Part shown: positions 1 to 11,445 of the stretch, one piece after another
How positions within the stretch are numbered: position 1 is the stretch's first letter
Layout: every line of letters begins with the position of its first letter
NCBI GenBank assembly: GCA_024734495.1
Contig: JALMQS010000075.1
Location: forward strand, 5,254,832-5,318,831
Length of the DNA stretch: 64,000 nt
DNA from: Forficula auricularia
Taxonomy: Eukaryota > Arthropoda > Insecta > Dermaptera > Forficulidae
Reading direction: 5' to 3'
Position numbers and translations under genes: made by a program
The notes under the pieces: generated by a model
Databases searched by the model: none
What the model was told of the DNA's origin: nothing
What the model saw: only the letters and a program-made list of their open reading frames with translations

Positions 1-174
1 TCACTGACGTAATTTTTTAAAAAGTGATGTCTAATAATAAAATTTCCATTCGTGTAGAATACATTTTCAGGATCAAATAAAGTTTTGTAAGTTTCCTTCT
101 TTTTTTTCTAATTATTTCAAATTTTCCCGTTTCTCTGCGCCATCCTGTATATATGTAAATAGTATATATATAAT

Positions 175-225
175 TTAATTTGATAGAAACTATAATTTCT
201 AAGACTTTACCTTCATCTTTAGTCT
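175..225 (-). ncRNA. Decayed hammerhead-like motif
   Basis: On the minus strand GATGAAGG, a short loop and GAAATTATAG follow the order of a hammerhead core, but the leading CUGANGA is broken. It faces the relic at 395-447, as expected for two arms of an old inverted element. Family membership is inferred from similarity to 36940-36990. Confidence 0.3.
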
Positions 226-394
226 TTCTAATGAGAAATATTATATCTGTTCTGAATTGATTGGATGTAAATTCATTTTCCAAGTAATCTATTTATTTCA
301 TTTTCAAACAAATACTATTATGTACTTACAAATTGAATTTGCATTCAATAGAGTACTTGTGCCCGTGAAAAAGAACAGATAAATTATTTATAAT

Positions 395-447
395 TGAAAA
401 CACTGAAGTTAAAGGCCAAGCCTTCGAAATTATTGTCTATAATACAA
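395..447 (+). ncRNA. Decayed hammerhead ribozyme-like motif
   Basis: CTGAAGT (403-409), a stem II AAGGC/GCCTT closed by CAA, GAAA at 426-429 and a GTC at 435-437 occur in hammerhead order. The seventh core base is T instead of A, so activity is unlikely. Confidence 0.45.
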
Positions 448-1570
448 AATTATATATATTCATTTATATCAGATATATATCCAAGTTCTTTTGTTAGTTT
501 TTTAAAAAAGAACATGCAAACAATTTGAAGGGATTTTTGAATCGAAAGGGATGTTGGATTGCACTGGATAACTTTAAAATCTGAGTTCGAATAGGAATTT
601 AATATTTTGTCTTTCAATCACTTGAAATTTATATTTTATTTAATAAGAATCAATTCAAAAGATTTAATGTTCTTTTTGTATTTTTCATTTAGAATTCACA
701 AATAGTCTATAAAGTTGTAGACACACACGATAAGATAAAGTTACATTGAAAGTTGTAGTTTAAGTATTCAAAAATATGCACTATTTATAATAACAAGGGG
801 TTACTGAGGATGATGCAGTTTTTAAATACGGGTTAACCGTTTTGATTTATCACTAAAATGGATAAATTTCCAGGAGGGGTTCGATTAAAAGATGTAATTG
901 TGGTGCGGGTTAACCGCTTCGTATTGATCACTTAATAAATCGAAACTAGAATGGTCAAGGGGCTGTGGCTAAGACTATCAATGAGGCGACTCTGAAGCGA
1001 GCTCATGGCTCAGAGGCCTCTTACACAGGAAAGAAGAACTGTTTAGCTTGCAGTTTTGATGATGTCATTAAAACCAGTGGTGTAGCTAAGGGGATGCGAC
1101 CCCCGCCACTATTTTTAGCGCCCCTTCCGCTCTCCCTATTTACATGTATCCAAAATCAAAAAGGGGGAAAAAACAAGAAATCTAGAAAAATTAGTATCTT
1201 TTTAAGTTTTTTATTTATATGTTTGGTGAACCTCTCTTTAAGTCGGTAAATGGTTTAACCAAAGAAAAAGTAACAAATTATTTTTTCATGAGTAAGCTGA
1301 GTATACGCCGTACAGCCGCATTTTTTCCATCTTAGCAATATATGCGACTTTGATATTAAGTGGACCATGTCAACCTGGCCTAAACAATAATTATTTTGAT
1401 TTTCCACTGGATTCATCCAAAAGAAGAAAATTTAATACTAATTGGTACTATACCGATAGAACAGAAGGTCAGGCTAGAGATTGGTTGATATATTCCCCAA
1501 GATGAAATCGATTATTTTGTTATTACTGCTGGCTAATGTGTGTTAGTGTAGTGTAGTGTTGCGCGCTGAA

Positions 1571-2480
1571 CAGTGGTGTAGCCAGGGGGGGGGGGTCTAT
1601 CTTTAGTGCCCACCTTCTCTCACTATTTACATGTAAACAAAATCAAAAAAGAGAAAATCAAAAAACTTGGCAAAATGAGTAGATTTCTTTATTTACTTTA
1701 TTGGTTTTCATAATTTATTTACTCGCTTCAGTTTGAGTTTATTATATTATATACACCGCACCGTTGAGAAATAATTTTAAAACAAAATATTATTATTTAT
1801 ATCCAAACGCCTCCCACTCGATCGAGAACCCAAAAGTCGAAAATAATTTTCTTCTTCACTCCAGGGCGCAACCACAATGAGGACGCGTCGAAATTAAATT
1901 AAATTAGGGAACGAATAAAAGATTTTTATATTATAGACAAAAGGATCAGCCGGGATTCGAACCGGAATCTTCGCATGTGCGCTGCGATGCCTTTATAAGA
2001 GCCTTAGCTTAATTAGTCAAGCCAACTACAGAGCTGCGAAAAATGAACGAGGAAGAGATTAAAAGATTAAATAAAAATGAAATTCCAAATTCATATAGAC
2101 ATTAGGTAGTTTTTTTTAAAAAGCTCTTATAAAGGCATCTCGCAGCGCACATGCGAAGATCCCGTGTTCGAATCCCGGCTGATCCTTTTGTCTATAATAT
2201 ACAAATCTTTTCTTCGTTCCCTAATTTAATTTAATTTAATTATTATTTATTCATTGTATTATTTAAAATATGTTTTGCTTTGTTCAAGATAGAATATATT
2301 TTTCGTTGGTCAACTCTATAAATAAAATTGTGAAAACGCATTTTGTTTTTTTAATGCACACCGTACCTACCCAGGAAAAAGAAAAAAATCGCTTAATTCA
2401 AGTAATTTTGGTCGGGGTAACAATTTGCGCTCTCAGAGCAGTTTTGCCCCTCCCGCCCCAAAAGTCTGGCTACGCCACTG
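1571..2480. mobile_element. TIR element with CAGTGGYGTAGCCAG ends
   Basis: The ends CAGTGGTGTAGCCAG (1571) and CTGGCTACGCCACTG (ending 2480) are inverted repeats. Similar ends occur alone near 1075 and 28840, so this is a dispersed family. No transposase frame is present, so the copy is non-autonomous. A tRNA-like fold-back repeat (1905-2225) sits inside. I did not find a convincing target duplication. Confidence 0.6.
1905..2225. repeat. tRNA-derived fold-back repeat
   Basis: Two inverted arms (about 1905-2000 and 2130-2225) each contain a tRNA T-arm/acceptor end: GGTTCGAATCCCGG followed by CTGATCC. The left arm reads on the minus strand and the right arm on the plus strand. The same unit recurs at 50961, 51322 and 62333. 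The adjoining sequence at 1800-1900 is also shared with 51115-51250 and 62180-62290. It is a tRNA-derived repeat, not a working tRNA gene. Confidence 0.6.
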
Positions 2481-2813
2481 ATTAAAACTGCAACCTAGGG
2501 CTTTTCGAATACTCAACTTATATAGGTGTATTATTATTTGCATTAAGCAGAGAACACCCTATTGATTTCCTCTTAAAATTCAACAACTGTGCTACTCGCG
2601 GCAAAATAATCTTTTCAAATCAACTTCAATAAAGACTATTTATCAGGTACCGAAAATTGCAACGCGATTGTGAATTATGAAACGTATCGAAAAAAATTCA
2701 TAATAAATAAATGAATAATATCAATTCTAGAGGGCAAATGCCTCCCCTTTGCTGCCTCATGTATCTATAGATAAATATTGATTGTATTTGGATGTTATTC
2801 TAGTTGAAGAACA

Positions 2814-5800
2814 TCTAAAAGATCTCTACCAAGAGGCCGGAGTGCTTCATTATTGGCTGGTTGTAAGATATTGTAGCAGTCTCCTTCATCACACTGTTGA
2901 TAGTATAAGTCCGTTTATTACAACAGTTCTTGTAAATTCAAAACAGGTAAGCTCAATACGAATCTCTTTCTCATTTGTTTTAAAATAATACAAAAAAAAT
3001 CAATTAATTTCCAGATAACAGTTGGTGTGATTGGCCATCAGGAAACAGTTTTTGATAGGCCATTAACCCCGAGCGAGATTCAAACTGTTGTCTATTCAAC
3101 AATTCAACCCTATGATATTATTCAGGCTGTTTTGCAACAGGAAGTTGTCTTATACTGTGGACGGCTCATTGCAACCAATCCAGATGTCTTCAAAGGCATT
3201 CTTAAAATTAGAGTCGGGTATTATATATTGAATTTCTTCTTTTTTGAAACTGAGGATTGAATGGAAGGCAGTCCAAGGATAATTAAAAAGATGAATCCCA
3301 ATAACAGAAGATTTTTTACAACCAGGGATGTAGTGAAAAATTGTGAGAGGTACAAATTAAGCGTTCTGGCACTTCTTTTTTTAGCACTGTATCCCTGGTT
3401 ACAACCTTTTCTTTTTAAACTTTTGAACCGACGTTTTGTCGTCCTTCAGGGTCTATAATAATTAAATGGAATTGGCCTTTATATATATAATTTTGTTTTT
3501 AATTTCTACCATTTTATGAATGAATTTTTTATTCTTTTAACTTCAAGGGCTATTTGTCAGACAATAATAATCCCGAAAAATTATATTAGAAGTATTTTTG
3601 GAGTCCGGATGGTAGATATTAATGCAGATTTGATGGGGAGGTAGTCCAAGGATAATGAAAAATACAATTCCCAATTGGAATTTTAATTTTTCTTTTTTCA
3701 AAAATCGACTTTTTGGGGGATTTCTCCCCTTCAGCGTTCAAAGTATCAATGAAGTAAGCATGTAACAATTTTCCTTCTTATCTCCTTTATCAGTGCTTTT
3801 TGGTGTTGTAGAGTATTTTTTGAAATGCCATCATCAATGGAATATTCGATTCAATCTTCAGTTTTTTATCTTATATATTATACATGTATTAAAACAAAAT
3901 AATCTAGAACACGTTTATTTTCAGCCAAACGTTTCGGGAGAATTTCTCCCTTTTTCAATGATAATATTTTCAAAAAAAGAAAAAAAAGTTGCTTTATCTA
4001 AAATTTAGAAAGCAACACTCAAATTTTAGAGAAAGCAACTTTTTTCTTCTTTTTTTACTTTATCCAATGCGAAGCATGGGAGAAAGTATTGGAATCGCTC
4101 TCGAGGCAAGCGCGACTTCAAAGGGTCCTCAGGTAAAGACTACGGAACCCATAGACTCAATTAAGGTCACAAATTGAAGTATTCAATGAGATTGAATTTT
4201 AGCACGTGACGGTTTTGCCAAAAATTACCTGGAATCTCGTCGAGAGGCCAAAAAGTGCCATTTTTTTTGGAAGTGCGTGCGGATAGATGATGGATGGATG
4301 GATGTGTGTGTGTTATCGTTTTTTTCGTCCACGATTTTTTCCACACCTTTGCGCTGATTGAAATGAAATTGAAAACCTACCATTAGTTTAACAAAATGAA
4401 GCGCTGATTAGTTTTTGGTACATATCGGTCCACAAACATTAGTACTTTATTTCAGTACTTTTTTTAGTTTTTTCTAAATATCTTGAAAATGACTTAACCA
4501 ATTTTGATGAAATTTAATATCCTAATTAAGTACCTTGGGGACCACAAAAAAGGTTAAATAAAGTTTTTAGTAAAATTATATTTTAATGTACTTTACTCAA
4601 GAACATATTAATATTTCAAATGAATTTGGATAAAGTTTAGCAACGATCCGTTGCAGTTTATTTCTAAATATTTTGAAAATGACTAAACCAATTTTGATGA
4701 AATTTAATATTGTAATTAAGTACCTTGAGGACCTCAAAAAGGTCACATAAAGTTTTTTTTGTAAAATTATATTTTAAAGTACTTTACCCTGGAAAATGAT
4801 AGTACATTGGATAAAGTTTAGCAACGATCCGTTGCAGTTTATTTAAATTTTACCATTGAAAAAATTGGAGAAATTCTCCCGAAACGTTTGGCTGAAAATA
4901 AACGTGTTCTAGATTGTTTTGTAAAAGATTTGTATTTTTAAATATTTTAAATACAATCAATAAATAATTTTTTCTTTTAAATATATACATAATTATTTAT
5001 ATATCAATCCGTCTCCGAGAAAAACGTCTAATATATTAATAATTTTTTTTTCCTTTTTTTTTCTAGTTGGGTTTTAGAAGCAATCAAATTATATTTAAAA
5101 TTAAATTCAGAAAAGAAGCCAATTGAAAGTCAAAGTCCGTTTCAAGTGAGACAATTAGTCCATAAAATTCTCTCTGTAAGAGATTGGGCTTCTGATGAAG
5201 GGTATGTAGACAATATTATATACATTTATAAAGTTCTCTTTTGTTTTATTTTAATTAAAAATATTTAATTTAGTTTAACGCCTCTTGAGAAAAGACAACT
5301 GGAAGGATGTCTATGCCGCGTGCCGGCCAACTTTTATTCCCAGGTGTGGGACATTTTGTCCCGGACCCCGGAAGGCATTCAAGTGAGGGATCATCGGCTG
5401 CCTCAACATCCAACCTTATCTAATATGACCAAATCGGAATTGAATTTTGCTCTCCTTGTGGAACAAATGCTTAATAATATTGATATCCCAGAATATAGGC
5501 AAATTGTTGTTGAAGTAAGTCAAATGAGATTTCCATAAATCGACTCTAATCTAATTTCAATATTTTCTTATTATTATTAATAATAATAAGTTACTTAAAA
5601 ATAAAATATAGATTGTTTCTTTGTACAGGTTTTCCGAAAAAGAATGACAACATTTTGTGATTTTATAACTTTTTATTTAAGGGTCTAGAACAGGAGTCCC
5701 CAAACTACGGCCCGTGGGCCGAATCAGGCCCTTGAAACTCTTCCATCAGGCCCGCGGTAGCCGCTACTATAGCCGCTACTACTCACAAATATTCACTATA

Positions 5801-8096
5801 TTAAATATTAATGCCATATAATAGCATATTATTAATATAATTTTCGTATAATATGTTATATCCGGCCCGCCAATAGTTTTCAACGAGGGGTGAACCGCGA
5901 CCTAATATGCTGTACACCTACTTCCACTTGTACTTCCAAATATTTCCAAGTACTTCCAAAATATTTCAATTCCAAATATTTCCAAGTACTTCCAAAGATT
6001 CCCATGTACTTCCAAACATTTCCAAGCACTTTCACATATTTTCAAGTACTTCCAAAATACTTCCAAAGAGGTGTACACCTACTTCCAATCGCGGATCACC
6101 CCTCGGTTTTCAATGTTCACATGTGGCCCTATCTCTTAAAATGTTTGCGGACCCCTGGTCAAGAATGTTAATTTTTTAACAAAAATTCTCAAAAAGTTTG
6201 TTAATAAGTGTCTATATGAGCACCATTTCTAGCGCGGTACACATTTAAGCGGTATTCTGTTTATATCCACGTTCGGGGAATTATGACTCGAAGCGACAAT
6301 CTCCACTATCATTCCAAGCAAATGGTTTAAATCCCGGAGTTTCACAGCAGAAACAATGTTCTTTACATGGCCCCAGAAAGAGGAATCCAGCGGCTTGAGA
6401 TCTGGACTTGGCGGGGGCCAGGAAATAGGCCCTGTTATCATACCAAGCTCCTAATTTTTTTTTATTATGGGATTTATAAAATGGATCAATATTATAAGTT
6501 TTTTTTTGTTGGTTGTGTTGTATATTTAATCATTTTAATTTTTTGAACCTTCTACCCTATTCTGGACCACCTTGAACTTCATATAATTATATATAATACT
6601 AGCTGCAAGGCACGCCCCCTGGACCCACACCCCGAAACCCACCCAGCACCCCCGCCCCACACCACCACCCACCTCGGACTTCCACCCCTGTACCACCCCA
6701 CTACGCCTCTGGACCATCACCCAAACCGCCCACTCGACCAACCCTGCACCACCACCCCCGCCTCCTGGACTTCACCCCCACCCTACTCCGCCTCACTCCA
6801 CCCCCGGACCCTCATACCACACCCCGCCCCATCCCTCCACCCCTGCACCCACCCTCCGCACCCATTTTTTGCATTTCTAGCCTTTTACCCACAGGTTATG
6901 TACACAAAATTTGGTTGAGTTTGGTCCAAGAACAAGAATTTTCATATTTTGACCCTCCCACCTTTTTGGGTGGTTTTGGGGAAAATAATAAAAATAAAAG
7001 CTGTTAGAAATCACATCCCCTACAACTTTGCTCATAATAAAATTTGCCGTAGAGTTAATAGTTTAGGAGTTATTTGATAATTTTCATTCGTGCCCCCCCC
7101 CCCAACCCCCTTTTGGGGTCAAAATATCAAAACGTTATATAGCTATAAACGTAAGTTAGAAGAAATCTGTTTCAAATATGAAATTTCATAATAATCCCTT
7201 AAGCCGTTTTTACGTGAATCGTTTTCGTTCGTAACTTTGCTTGAAACTTGTGCAACCAAAATTTGGCATGATTTGGACCAATGTACAGACAAAACCTTAA
7301 TTTTATATAAAGGATATTATTTAACGGGTTATAGTGGTGTTTCACAAGAAAATAAAATTAAAAAAATTAAAAAATCTTTTAAATTATTTTGGAGATTTTT
7401 TATTTATCTCTATACATATTTCGGGCTATGAACCCTTCATCAGGAGGTTAAACAGAACACTGAATATAAAAATTTTACATTGTGAGTTTTAATTTTTTTT
7501 AATTTTATTTCCTCTTTGTGAAACACCACTATAACCCGTTAAATAATAATTCCTTTGTTTAATATGTTTCACTATAAACCAACACCGCTTTCCCTAAACT
7601 TTATTAATTTTATATATATATATATATATATTATTTAATCTAATAAAACTGTATATTTCATTTACAGCTTCTTTGCATTATTTCTACAATCTTATTAAGA
7701 AATCCTGAACTTTCTTTTCAAAATTATTTGAATCTGGATTATTTAGTGGAAGAGGCAAATTCAATGTATTGTAAAGTAAGTAGATTTATTCTCGTGTATC
7801 ACACGACTTTCACTTAAGACCTTAAAATATTTAATAAAAAATTACTTTTGTTTCTATTAAAGTTTCTTTGGTATATTTATTTGATTTGAACCATAAACTA
7901 ACATGTTTTTCTTTTTTAATTTCAGGATAATAAAATTAATTCATCGAAAGATTATAACTCGTTTCTCTCTTCGAACTACTGTGTGACAACTGGCTATTTA
8001 GCGCGTGCTGTGGTCAATAATGTCCTTCAAGGTGGTCAATTGACAACTGATAATGAGGATGATATTGACCAAGGAGAACCCTGTCGAATTGCTTAA
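2814..8096 (+). CDS. PHKB: Phosphorylase b kinase regulatory subunit (beta-type), 3' six exons
   Basis: C-terminal part of a phosphorylase kinase alpha/beta regulatory subunit, the scaffold of the kinase that activates glycogen phosphorylase in the cytosol. Exons I place: 2814-2946, 3015-3217, 5067-5201, 5274-5514, 7668-7775 and 7926-8096 (stop TAA 8094-8096), all with AG/GT borders and matching phases. Recognisable stretches are [62 protein letters not shown] and YRQIVVE, which match the beta subunit better than alpha. The protein ends GEPCRIA, a CaaX-like box; family C-termini are farnesylated. The intron after 5514 is 2.2 kb and holds nested hAT elements and a Helitron. A polyadenylation signal AATAAA lies at 8271-8276. 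The start of the first exon (2814) rests on the TTCTAG acceptor just before it; the N-terminal two thirds lie outside the window. Confidence 0.9.
3415..3452 (-). ncRNA. Decayed hammerhead-like motif
   Basis: The minus strand reads CTGAAGGACGACAAAACGTC then GGTTC. It keeps the 5' CTGAAG and the ACGTCGGTT 3' end of the family seen intact at 36197-36251, but part of stem II and the GAAA are lost. Confidence 0.4.
3690..3742 (-). ncRNA. Decayed hammerhead-like motif
   Basis: The minus strand has CTGAAGGGGAGAAATCCCCC followed by AAAAAGTCG: a perfect stem II hairpin, but the CUGAAGA core is shortened and GAAA is altered. It belongs to the GTCGG-type family. Confidence 0.4.
3895..4945. mobile_element. 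Inverted-repeat element with degenerate hammerhead arms
   Basis: Arms at about 3895-3962 and 4846-4945 are inverted copies sharing ATTCTCCCGAAACGTTTGGC and AACGTGTTCTAGA. Each arm has a stem II hairpin (GGGAGAAATTCTCCC or similar) then GAAACGTTTGG, but TTGAAAA replaces the CUGANGA core. The interior (4061-4860) is a separate dispersed repeat whose second copy is at 59610-60180. Lies in a PHKB intron. Confidence 0.55.
4061..4860 (+). repeat. Dispersed repeat (second copy at 59610-60180 and 60655-60740)
   Basis: Long near-identical match to 59610-60180, starting TTTACTTTATCCAATGCGAA and including AGCACGTGACGGTTTTGCCA. It contains two internal direct repeats of about 135 bp (near 4450-4585 and 4660-4790). 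No open frame; class unknown. Confidence 0.6.
5691..6157. mobile_element. hAT-type MITE
   Basis: Ends CAGGAGTCCCCAAACTACGG and GGACCCCTG are the inverted ends of a widespread hAT family. It is flanked by GTCTAGAA (5683-5690) and GTCAAGAA (6158-6165), an 8-bp target duplication with one mismatch. A second copy of this family lies at 10045-10612. It is interrupted by a second, smaller hAT at 5884-6105. Confidence 0.8.
5884..6105. mobile_element. Nested hAT-type MITE with internal minisatellite
   Basis: A 222-bp insert with ends CGAGGGGTGAACCGCG and the inverse CGCGGATCACCCCTCG, flanked by perfect 8-bp GTTTTCAA duplications (5876-5883, 6106-6113). It is absent from the sister host copy at 10045-10612. 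Its interior is an array of about 11-nt units of the type ACTTCCAAAAT/ATTTCCAAGT. Confidence 0.85.
7310..7603 (-). mobile_element. Hammerhead inverted-repeat element with 13-bp TSD
   Basis: A 294-bp unit inserted into the Helitron, flanked by TTAATTTTATATA at 7297-7309 and 7604-7616. Inverted arms run from the left end and up to about 7552 (ATTATTTAACGGGTTATAGT and complement), followed by a unique tail (7553-7603) containing CAACACCGCTTTCCCTAAAC, which resembles the tail of the 295-bp copy at 56506-56800. An intact hammerhead core lies in the left arm. The TSD is AT-rich but agrees in length with those of five other copies. Confidence 0.75.
7396..7453 (-). ncRNA. Hammerhead ribozyme, intact core
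   Basis: Minus strand: CTGATGA (7443-7437), stem II GGG/CCC around TTCATAG, GAAA (7422-7419), a short palindromic stem III, then AUA as the NUH site with predicted cleavage after 7411. Stem I pairs CUC before the core with GAG after the cleavage site, then further A-U pairs. It is antisense to the PHKB transcript. Confidence 0.75.
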
Positions 8097-8443
8097 TAAT
8101 TTTCCTAAAGTATATCATTGCATAGATATATTTTAATTTTCATTACATATATTATATATATATTTACATATTATCTCCATTAAGTTTTGTTGTTTTTATT
8201 TTGTTTTTAATTGTAATGTATTATAAAATGTATAACTATCTAAGTAAATTCTATATTATATTTTCGAAGAAATAAAATTTTGTTATAAATATCCGAAACA
8301 GTTTAAGTATTTATTTTTTGTGGGTGAATGTGAATGTTGAATGAAACAAAGTGAAAATATTATTAAATAGATATGAAACGGATAAATTATTAGTTGGAAA
8401 TGAGAAAAATAAAGTTTGGGGTAGGTTTTAGGGATGCTTTTAA

Positions 8444-9128
8444 GGTAGTTGATTCGCGACAATACTAGCAAAAATTTAATGCTAGCGTATATAGAACAGA
8501 CAATAAGGATTCTTAGTTCATAAGCCCAAAACTTGTTGCTGTTTATGTACCAATTCTAGCCAATCCCGTGGTTGTTTGACAAATTTGGCACCATTGTAAG
8601 AGTTTGAATATTTTTATATTAAATACATTTTAAATTTCTATAAAAATCGTTTTATTTTTAAATGTAATCAACCCCTACGTTACACTTTATGAAAATTATA
8701 ATTTTGAAAAAATCTAGCGCATGCTTCTTTCGCTGGTTAAATAAATGCGCTGTTGCCAAATTGTTTTTAGTGTAAATTTTTTTTATACATTTTTCATTAT
8801 TTATTCCTTATTATCTCAGAAACTGTGTTGTAACTATGAATCAAAATTGTCTTAAAATATGTATTATTTATTGTTTAATGTTGGTTTATTTTTTATGACA
8901 ATGGTAAGAAGGGTTTCTTAATTATAATTAAATATATGTAAACTTTCCGATATCCCGTATAGTGCAATGTATAAGAGTGAAAAACTCTTATCTTTGGAAT
9001 TTAATATCTCCGCAACTATATTGTTCATAAATTTCGTTTTGCCACCAAACGATGCAGAAGTATTTAAATAATAATCTGTCTAAATTTCAAAAAAATCCTA
9101 AGAAAACGTATTTGGCGGAACAACTACC
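8444..9128. mobile_element. TTAA-flanked 'GGTAGTTG' DNA transposon MITE, copy A
   Basis: Inverted ends GGTAGTTG...CAACTACC are flanked by TTAA (8440-8443 and 9129-9132). Sister copies at 31251-31943 and 41632-42229 share AATACTAGCAAAA, AAGCCCAAAACTT and TTCGTTTTGCCACCAA. The TTAA target suggests a piggyBac-like mobiliser. No transposase frame is seen. Confidence 0.75.
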
Positions 9129-9159
9129 TTAAACTTAGAATCACATAAATTAATTTACC

Positions 9160-9690
9160 CCTTTATTTTTTATACTTTGTGATTTGGAATTGACCTAGAA
9201 TCTGCTAGAAATTGTTTAAGTGAAATGCTAAATTAATGATAATTACCCACCTTTGAGAGTGAAGGGTTATTGAAATAAATCAATTCACACAATTTTCGGG
9301 ATTAGTGCGTTAGAATTGCCCTCTAGAATCAGGTAGATATTATCCTTCTATGTGAAATGTTAAATTTAGAATGTTACCACTTTCAGGGAATAAAGGGTTG
9401 ACCATAAAAATTAATTCACTCCAAATTTGGGATCAGTGCATTAGAATCAGGTAGAAATCATCCTTTTATGTGAAATGTTAAATTAAGGGTCGCTACCTCT
9501 TTTAGGGGATGAAGGGGTGATCATAAAAATTAATTCAGCTTATATTCGTGCTTAGTTTTTTTGGAAATGCATCCTTACAATTAAAATGCTAAATTAAGGG
9601 TAGTTACCCCTTTTGGGGATGAAATGTTAATCACAAAAATCAACTGCACTTAATTTGTCCTTAATATATTTTTTTCCTTTGACCGTTCTC
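9160..9690. repeat. Tandem repeat, about 4 units of 110-130 bp
   Basis: Units share GTGAAATGTTAAATTAAGGG and AGGGGATGAAGGGGTGATCA, with key positions near 9220, 9350, 9470 and 9583. Spacing shrinks from about 130 to 112 bp and the units diverge. Lies between the convergent PHKB and FKBP6-like 3' ends. Confidence 0.65.
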
Positions 9691-9779
9691 ATCTAAAAAC
9701 CACTGATGTTTGCTTAACCTCTCTGATTGGTACTTTCTACATGCATTTTTGGTGATCCAAAAGAGATATTTATATATAT

Positions 9780-10022
9780 AAAAACTCTGCCTAACCCGGT
9801 CCCAAAAAAAGAGGAGGGCTCCCAGTAAGGTTAGCTCCCTACTAGGGTAAAATCCCAGTTGCTCACAGAACTAAAGACAAGCCTCGGAATTAGATTGATG
9901 ACACGGAAACGACCACTGCCTGGACAAGGACAAAGAATAAACCAGCAGGCAAGAGAAGCAGAGGTCGACCTAAAAAACGCTGGCAGGACGAGTTAGAATA
10001 AACAGACCATAGGTCTATTAAG
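9780..10022 (+). mobile_element. LINE 3' fragment
   Basis: A broken frame reading KRSRGRPKKRWQDE, the C-terminal motif common in RTE-like/endonuclease-reverse transcriptase LINEs, is followed by an AGAAGAAGAT-rich tail. Heavily truncated. Confidence 0.5.
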
Positions 10023-10044
10023 AAGAAGATATATATAAAATAAA

Positions 10045-10612
10045 TCGGGTTTCCCCAAACTACGGCCCGCGAGCCAAATCCGGCCCTTAAAATTTTTAAA
10101 TCCTGGCCGCGGCTACAACAGAATTAATTCACAAATATTCATTATATTAAATATTAATGTCATATAATAGCGTATTATTAATATGATTTTCGTATAATAT
10201 GTTATATCCGACCCGCCCATAGTTTTCAATGTTCACATCATAGAGTAATATAGAGTGGAAGGCTACCGTATATAGAAAAAGCGCTCTCTAGCGACTGCAC
10301 TCTTAGTTCTTAAAAGCTATCAAAAGACCATAGAACATTCAAAGCCTTTGTCATAGATAAAAGATAGATACCCTTTATGTTATATAAATATATATATATA
10401 AGCTTATTTTTTTACTCTTGATAATGTCACCAAAATTTTCCCCGAAGAGAGCGGTTTCCGCCATTTTATTGCCCAATGGTTTTGCCCTGGACTCGCCAGA
10501 GAGCTCTGTAACTCGTATACGCTAAAATACATTGGCTCCTTATGGAGCCTTCCACTCTATTTTACTCTATGGTTCACATATGGCCCTATCTTTAAAAAGT
10601 TTAAGGACCCCT
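10045..10612. mobile_element. hAT-type MITE, second copy, interrupted
   Basis: Same family as 5691-6157: TTTCCCCAAACTACGGCCCG at the left and AAGGACCCCTG at the right. Split by a different hAT insertion at 10239-10571. The outer target duplication is not clear. Confidence 0.7.
10239..10571. mobile_element. Nested hAT-type MITE
   Basis: A 333-bp insert with inverted ends CATAGAGTAATATAGAGTGG and CCACTCTATTTTACTCTATG. It is flanked by perfect 8-bp GTTCACAT copies (10231-10238 and 10572-10579). The sister host copy at 5691-6157 has the empty site. Confidence 0.85.
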
Positions 10613-10639
10613 GGGCTAAATGGTTAAGGCCAGAAGCCA

Positions 10640-11440
10640 GAAAAAAAAATGAAATTTCTAAGATTTCCCTCTTTCGTTAGCCACCCGAGATTACCGATTA
10701 ATTTAAAGGAATTAATGGATTAAGGATTAAAACAAAATAACAAACATCTTTTTGATAGGAAGTGTTTATTTAAAAATATATAAAAATAGATATAATAATA
10801 TATAGGAATAGATAAAAAAATTTCATTTATAAATCATATCTGTTATTAATTAACAAATGATTTAATAACAATAATAATAATACTTTGCAATAAAAAAATA
10901 GTGTTTTTTTTTAAATCTCCAAAATAAAAATAATTCTGCACATTTTTTGATTTTTCTAGTTTATAAAATCAAACTTAAAGGAAGAAGAAATTAAAGTCGT
11001 CCTTTAAAATACTATTAGGAACTTATCATAACCGAGAAAAAGACTAAATTGCGTTTTTTGTTAGACTCCAGGGCAGGACTGAGCGAGGGTGCTGACGTCA
11101 TAGCTCTAGTTATTTGTTTATTTAAATTGCCAAGAGGCAACCTTTGCAGGAAAGCGTGCAATAAATAGCCCAACGGAAAACGCTATCAGATCAAATGAAT
11201 GATTTTAGTACAAGTTGCCATATTGATAATATAATTGTATATATGTAATAGAAAGATATATAATTGTATATACGTAATTGTAAAGAAATTCAGCCAGGTT
11301 TTTTTACTCAGAGTATTTCAGTAAGTGTAATATTTCGTTGAGAGAATATTTGGCATCCTTGGAAGAATTGAGAGTTTTATTTTATTTTCGACAAGTAAAT
11401 CAGAGTCTCTCAACAAAATACTACGCTTGGGGAGATAGTC
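10640..11440. other. AT-rich intergenic DNA, nothing recognised
   Basis: Low-complexity A/T stretches only. No exon, RNA gene or clear repeat end was recognised. Confidence 0.4.
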
Positions 11441-11445
11441 TAAGT

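Larger units (their letters stand above)
1..2813 (+). other. Intronic/upstream DNA of the PHKB-like gene, repeat-filled
   Basis: No exon could be recognised before 2814, so this is taken as intron (or upstream DNA) of the phosphorylase kinase gene. It holds hammerhead relics near 175-225 and 395-447, one end of a 'CAGTGGTGTAGC' repeat near 1075-1110, a 910-bp terminal-inverted-repeat element at 1571-2480 containing a tRNA-like fold-back, and near 2540-2660 a decayed copy of the 3' tail seen on hammerhead elements elsewhere. Short open frames here have no family resemblance and were ignored. Confidence 0.5.
6599..7625 (-). mobile_element. Helitron, non-autonomous, minus orientation
   Basis: The 3' terminus reads GGC..TGCAGCTAG followed by T on the minus strand (CTAG at 6599-6602). 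The 5' region near 7200-7310 matches the start of the complete copy at 29479-30550 (TTAAGGTTTTGTCTGTACAT on the minus strand). The interior 6602-6870 is a C-rich, strand-asymmetric block. Just inside the 5' end it is split by a hammerhead element (7310-7603). No Rep/helicase coding is present. Confidence 0.7.

Noticed and set aside
2812..2813. Alternative acceptor at 2769-2770 for the first PHKB exon
   Set aside because: Starting the exon at 2771 brings an in-frame TGA at 2779-2781.
5884..6105. Coding frames over the CTTCCAAATATTTCC repeats
   Set aside because: Two overlapping frames arise from an 11-nt minisatellite within a MITE.
9780..10022. Independent small gene with RGRPKKRW motif
   Set aside because: The motif is the usual C-terminal tail of a LINE endonuclease-reverse transcriptase, and the frame is truncated.
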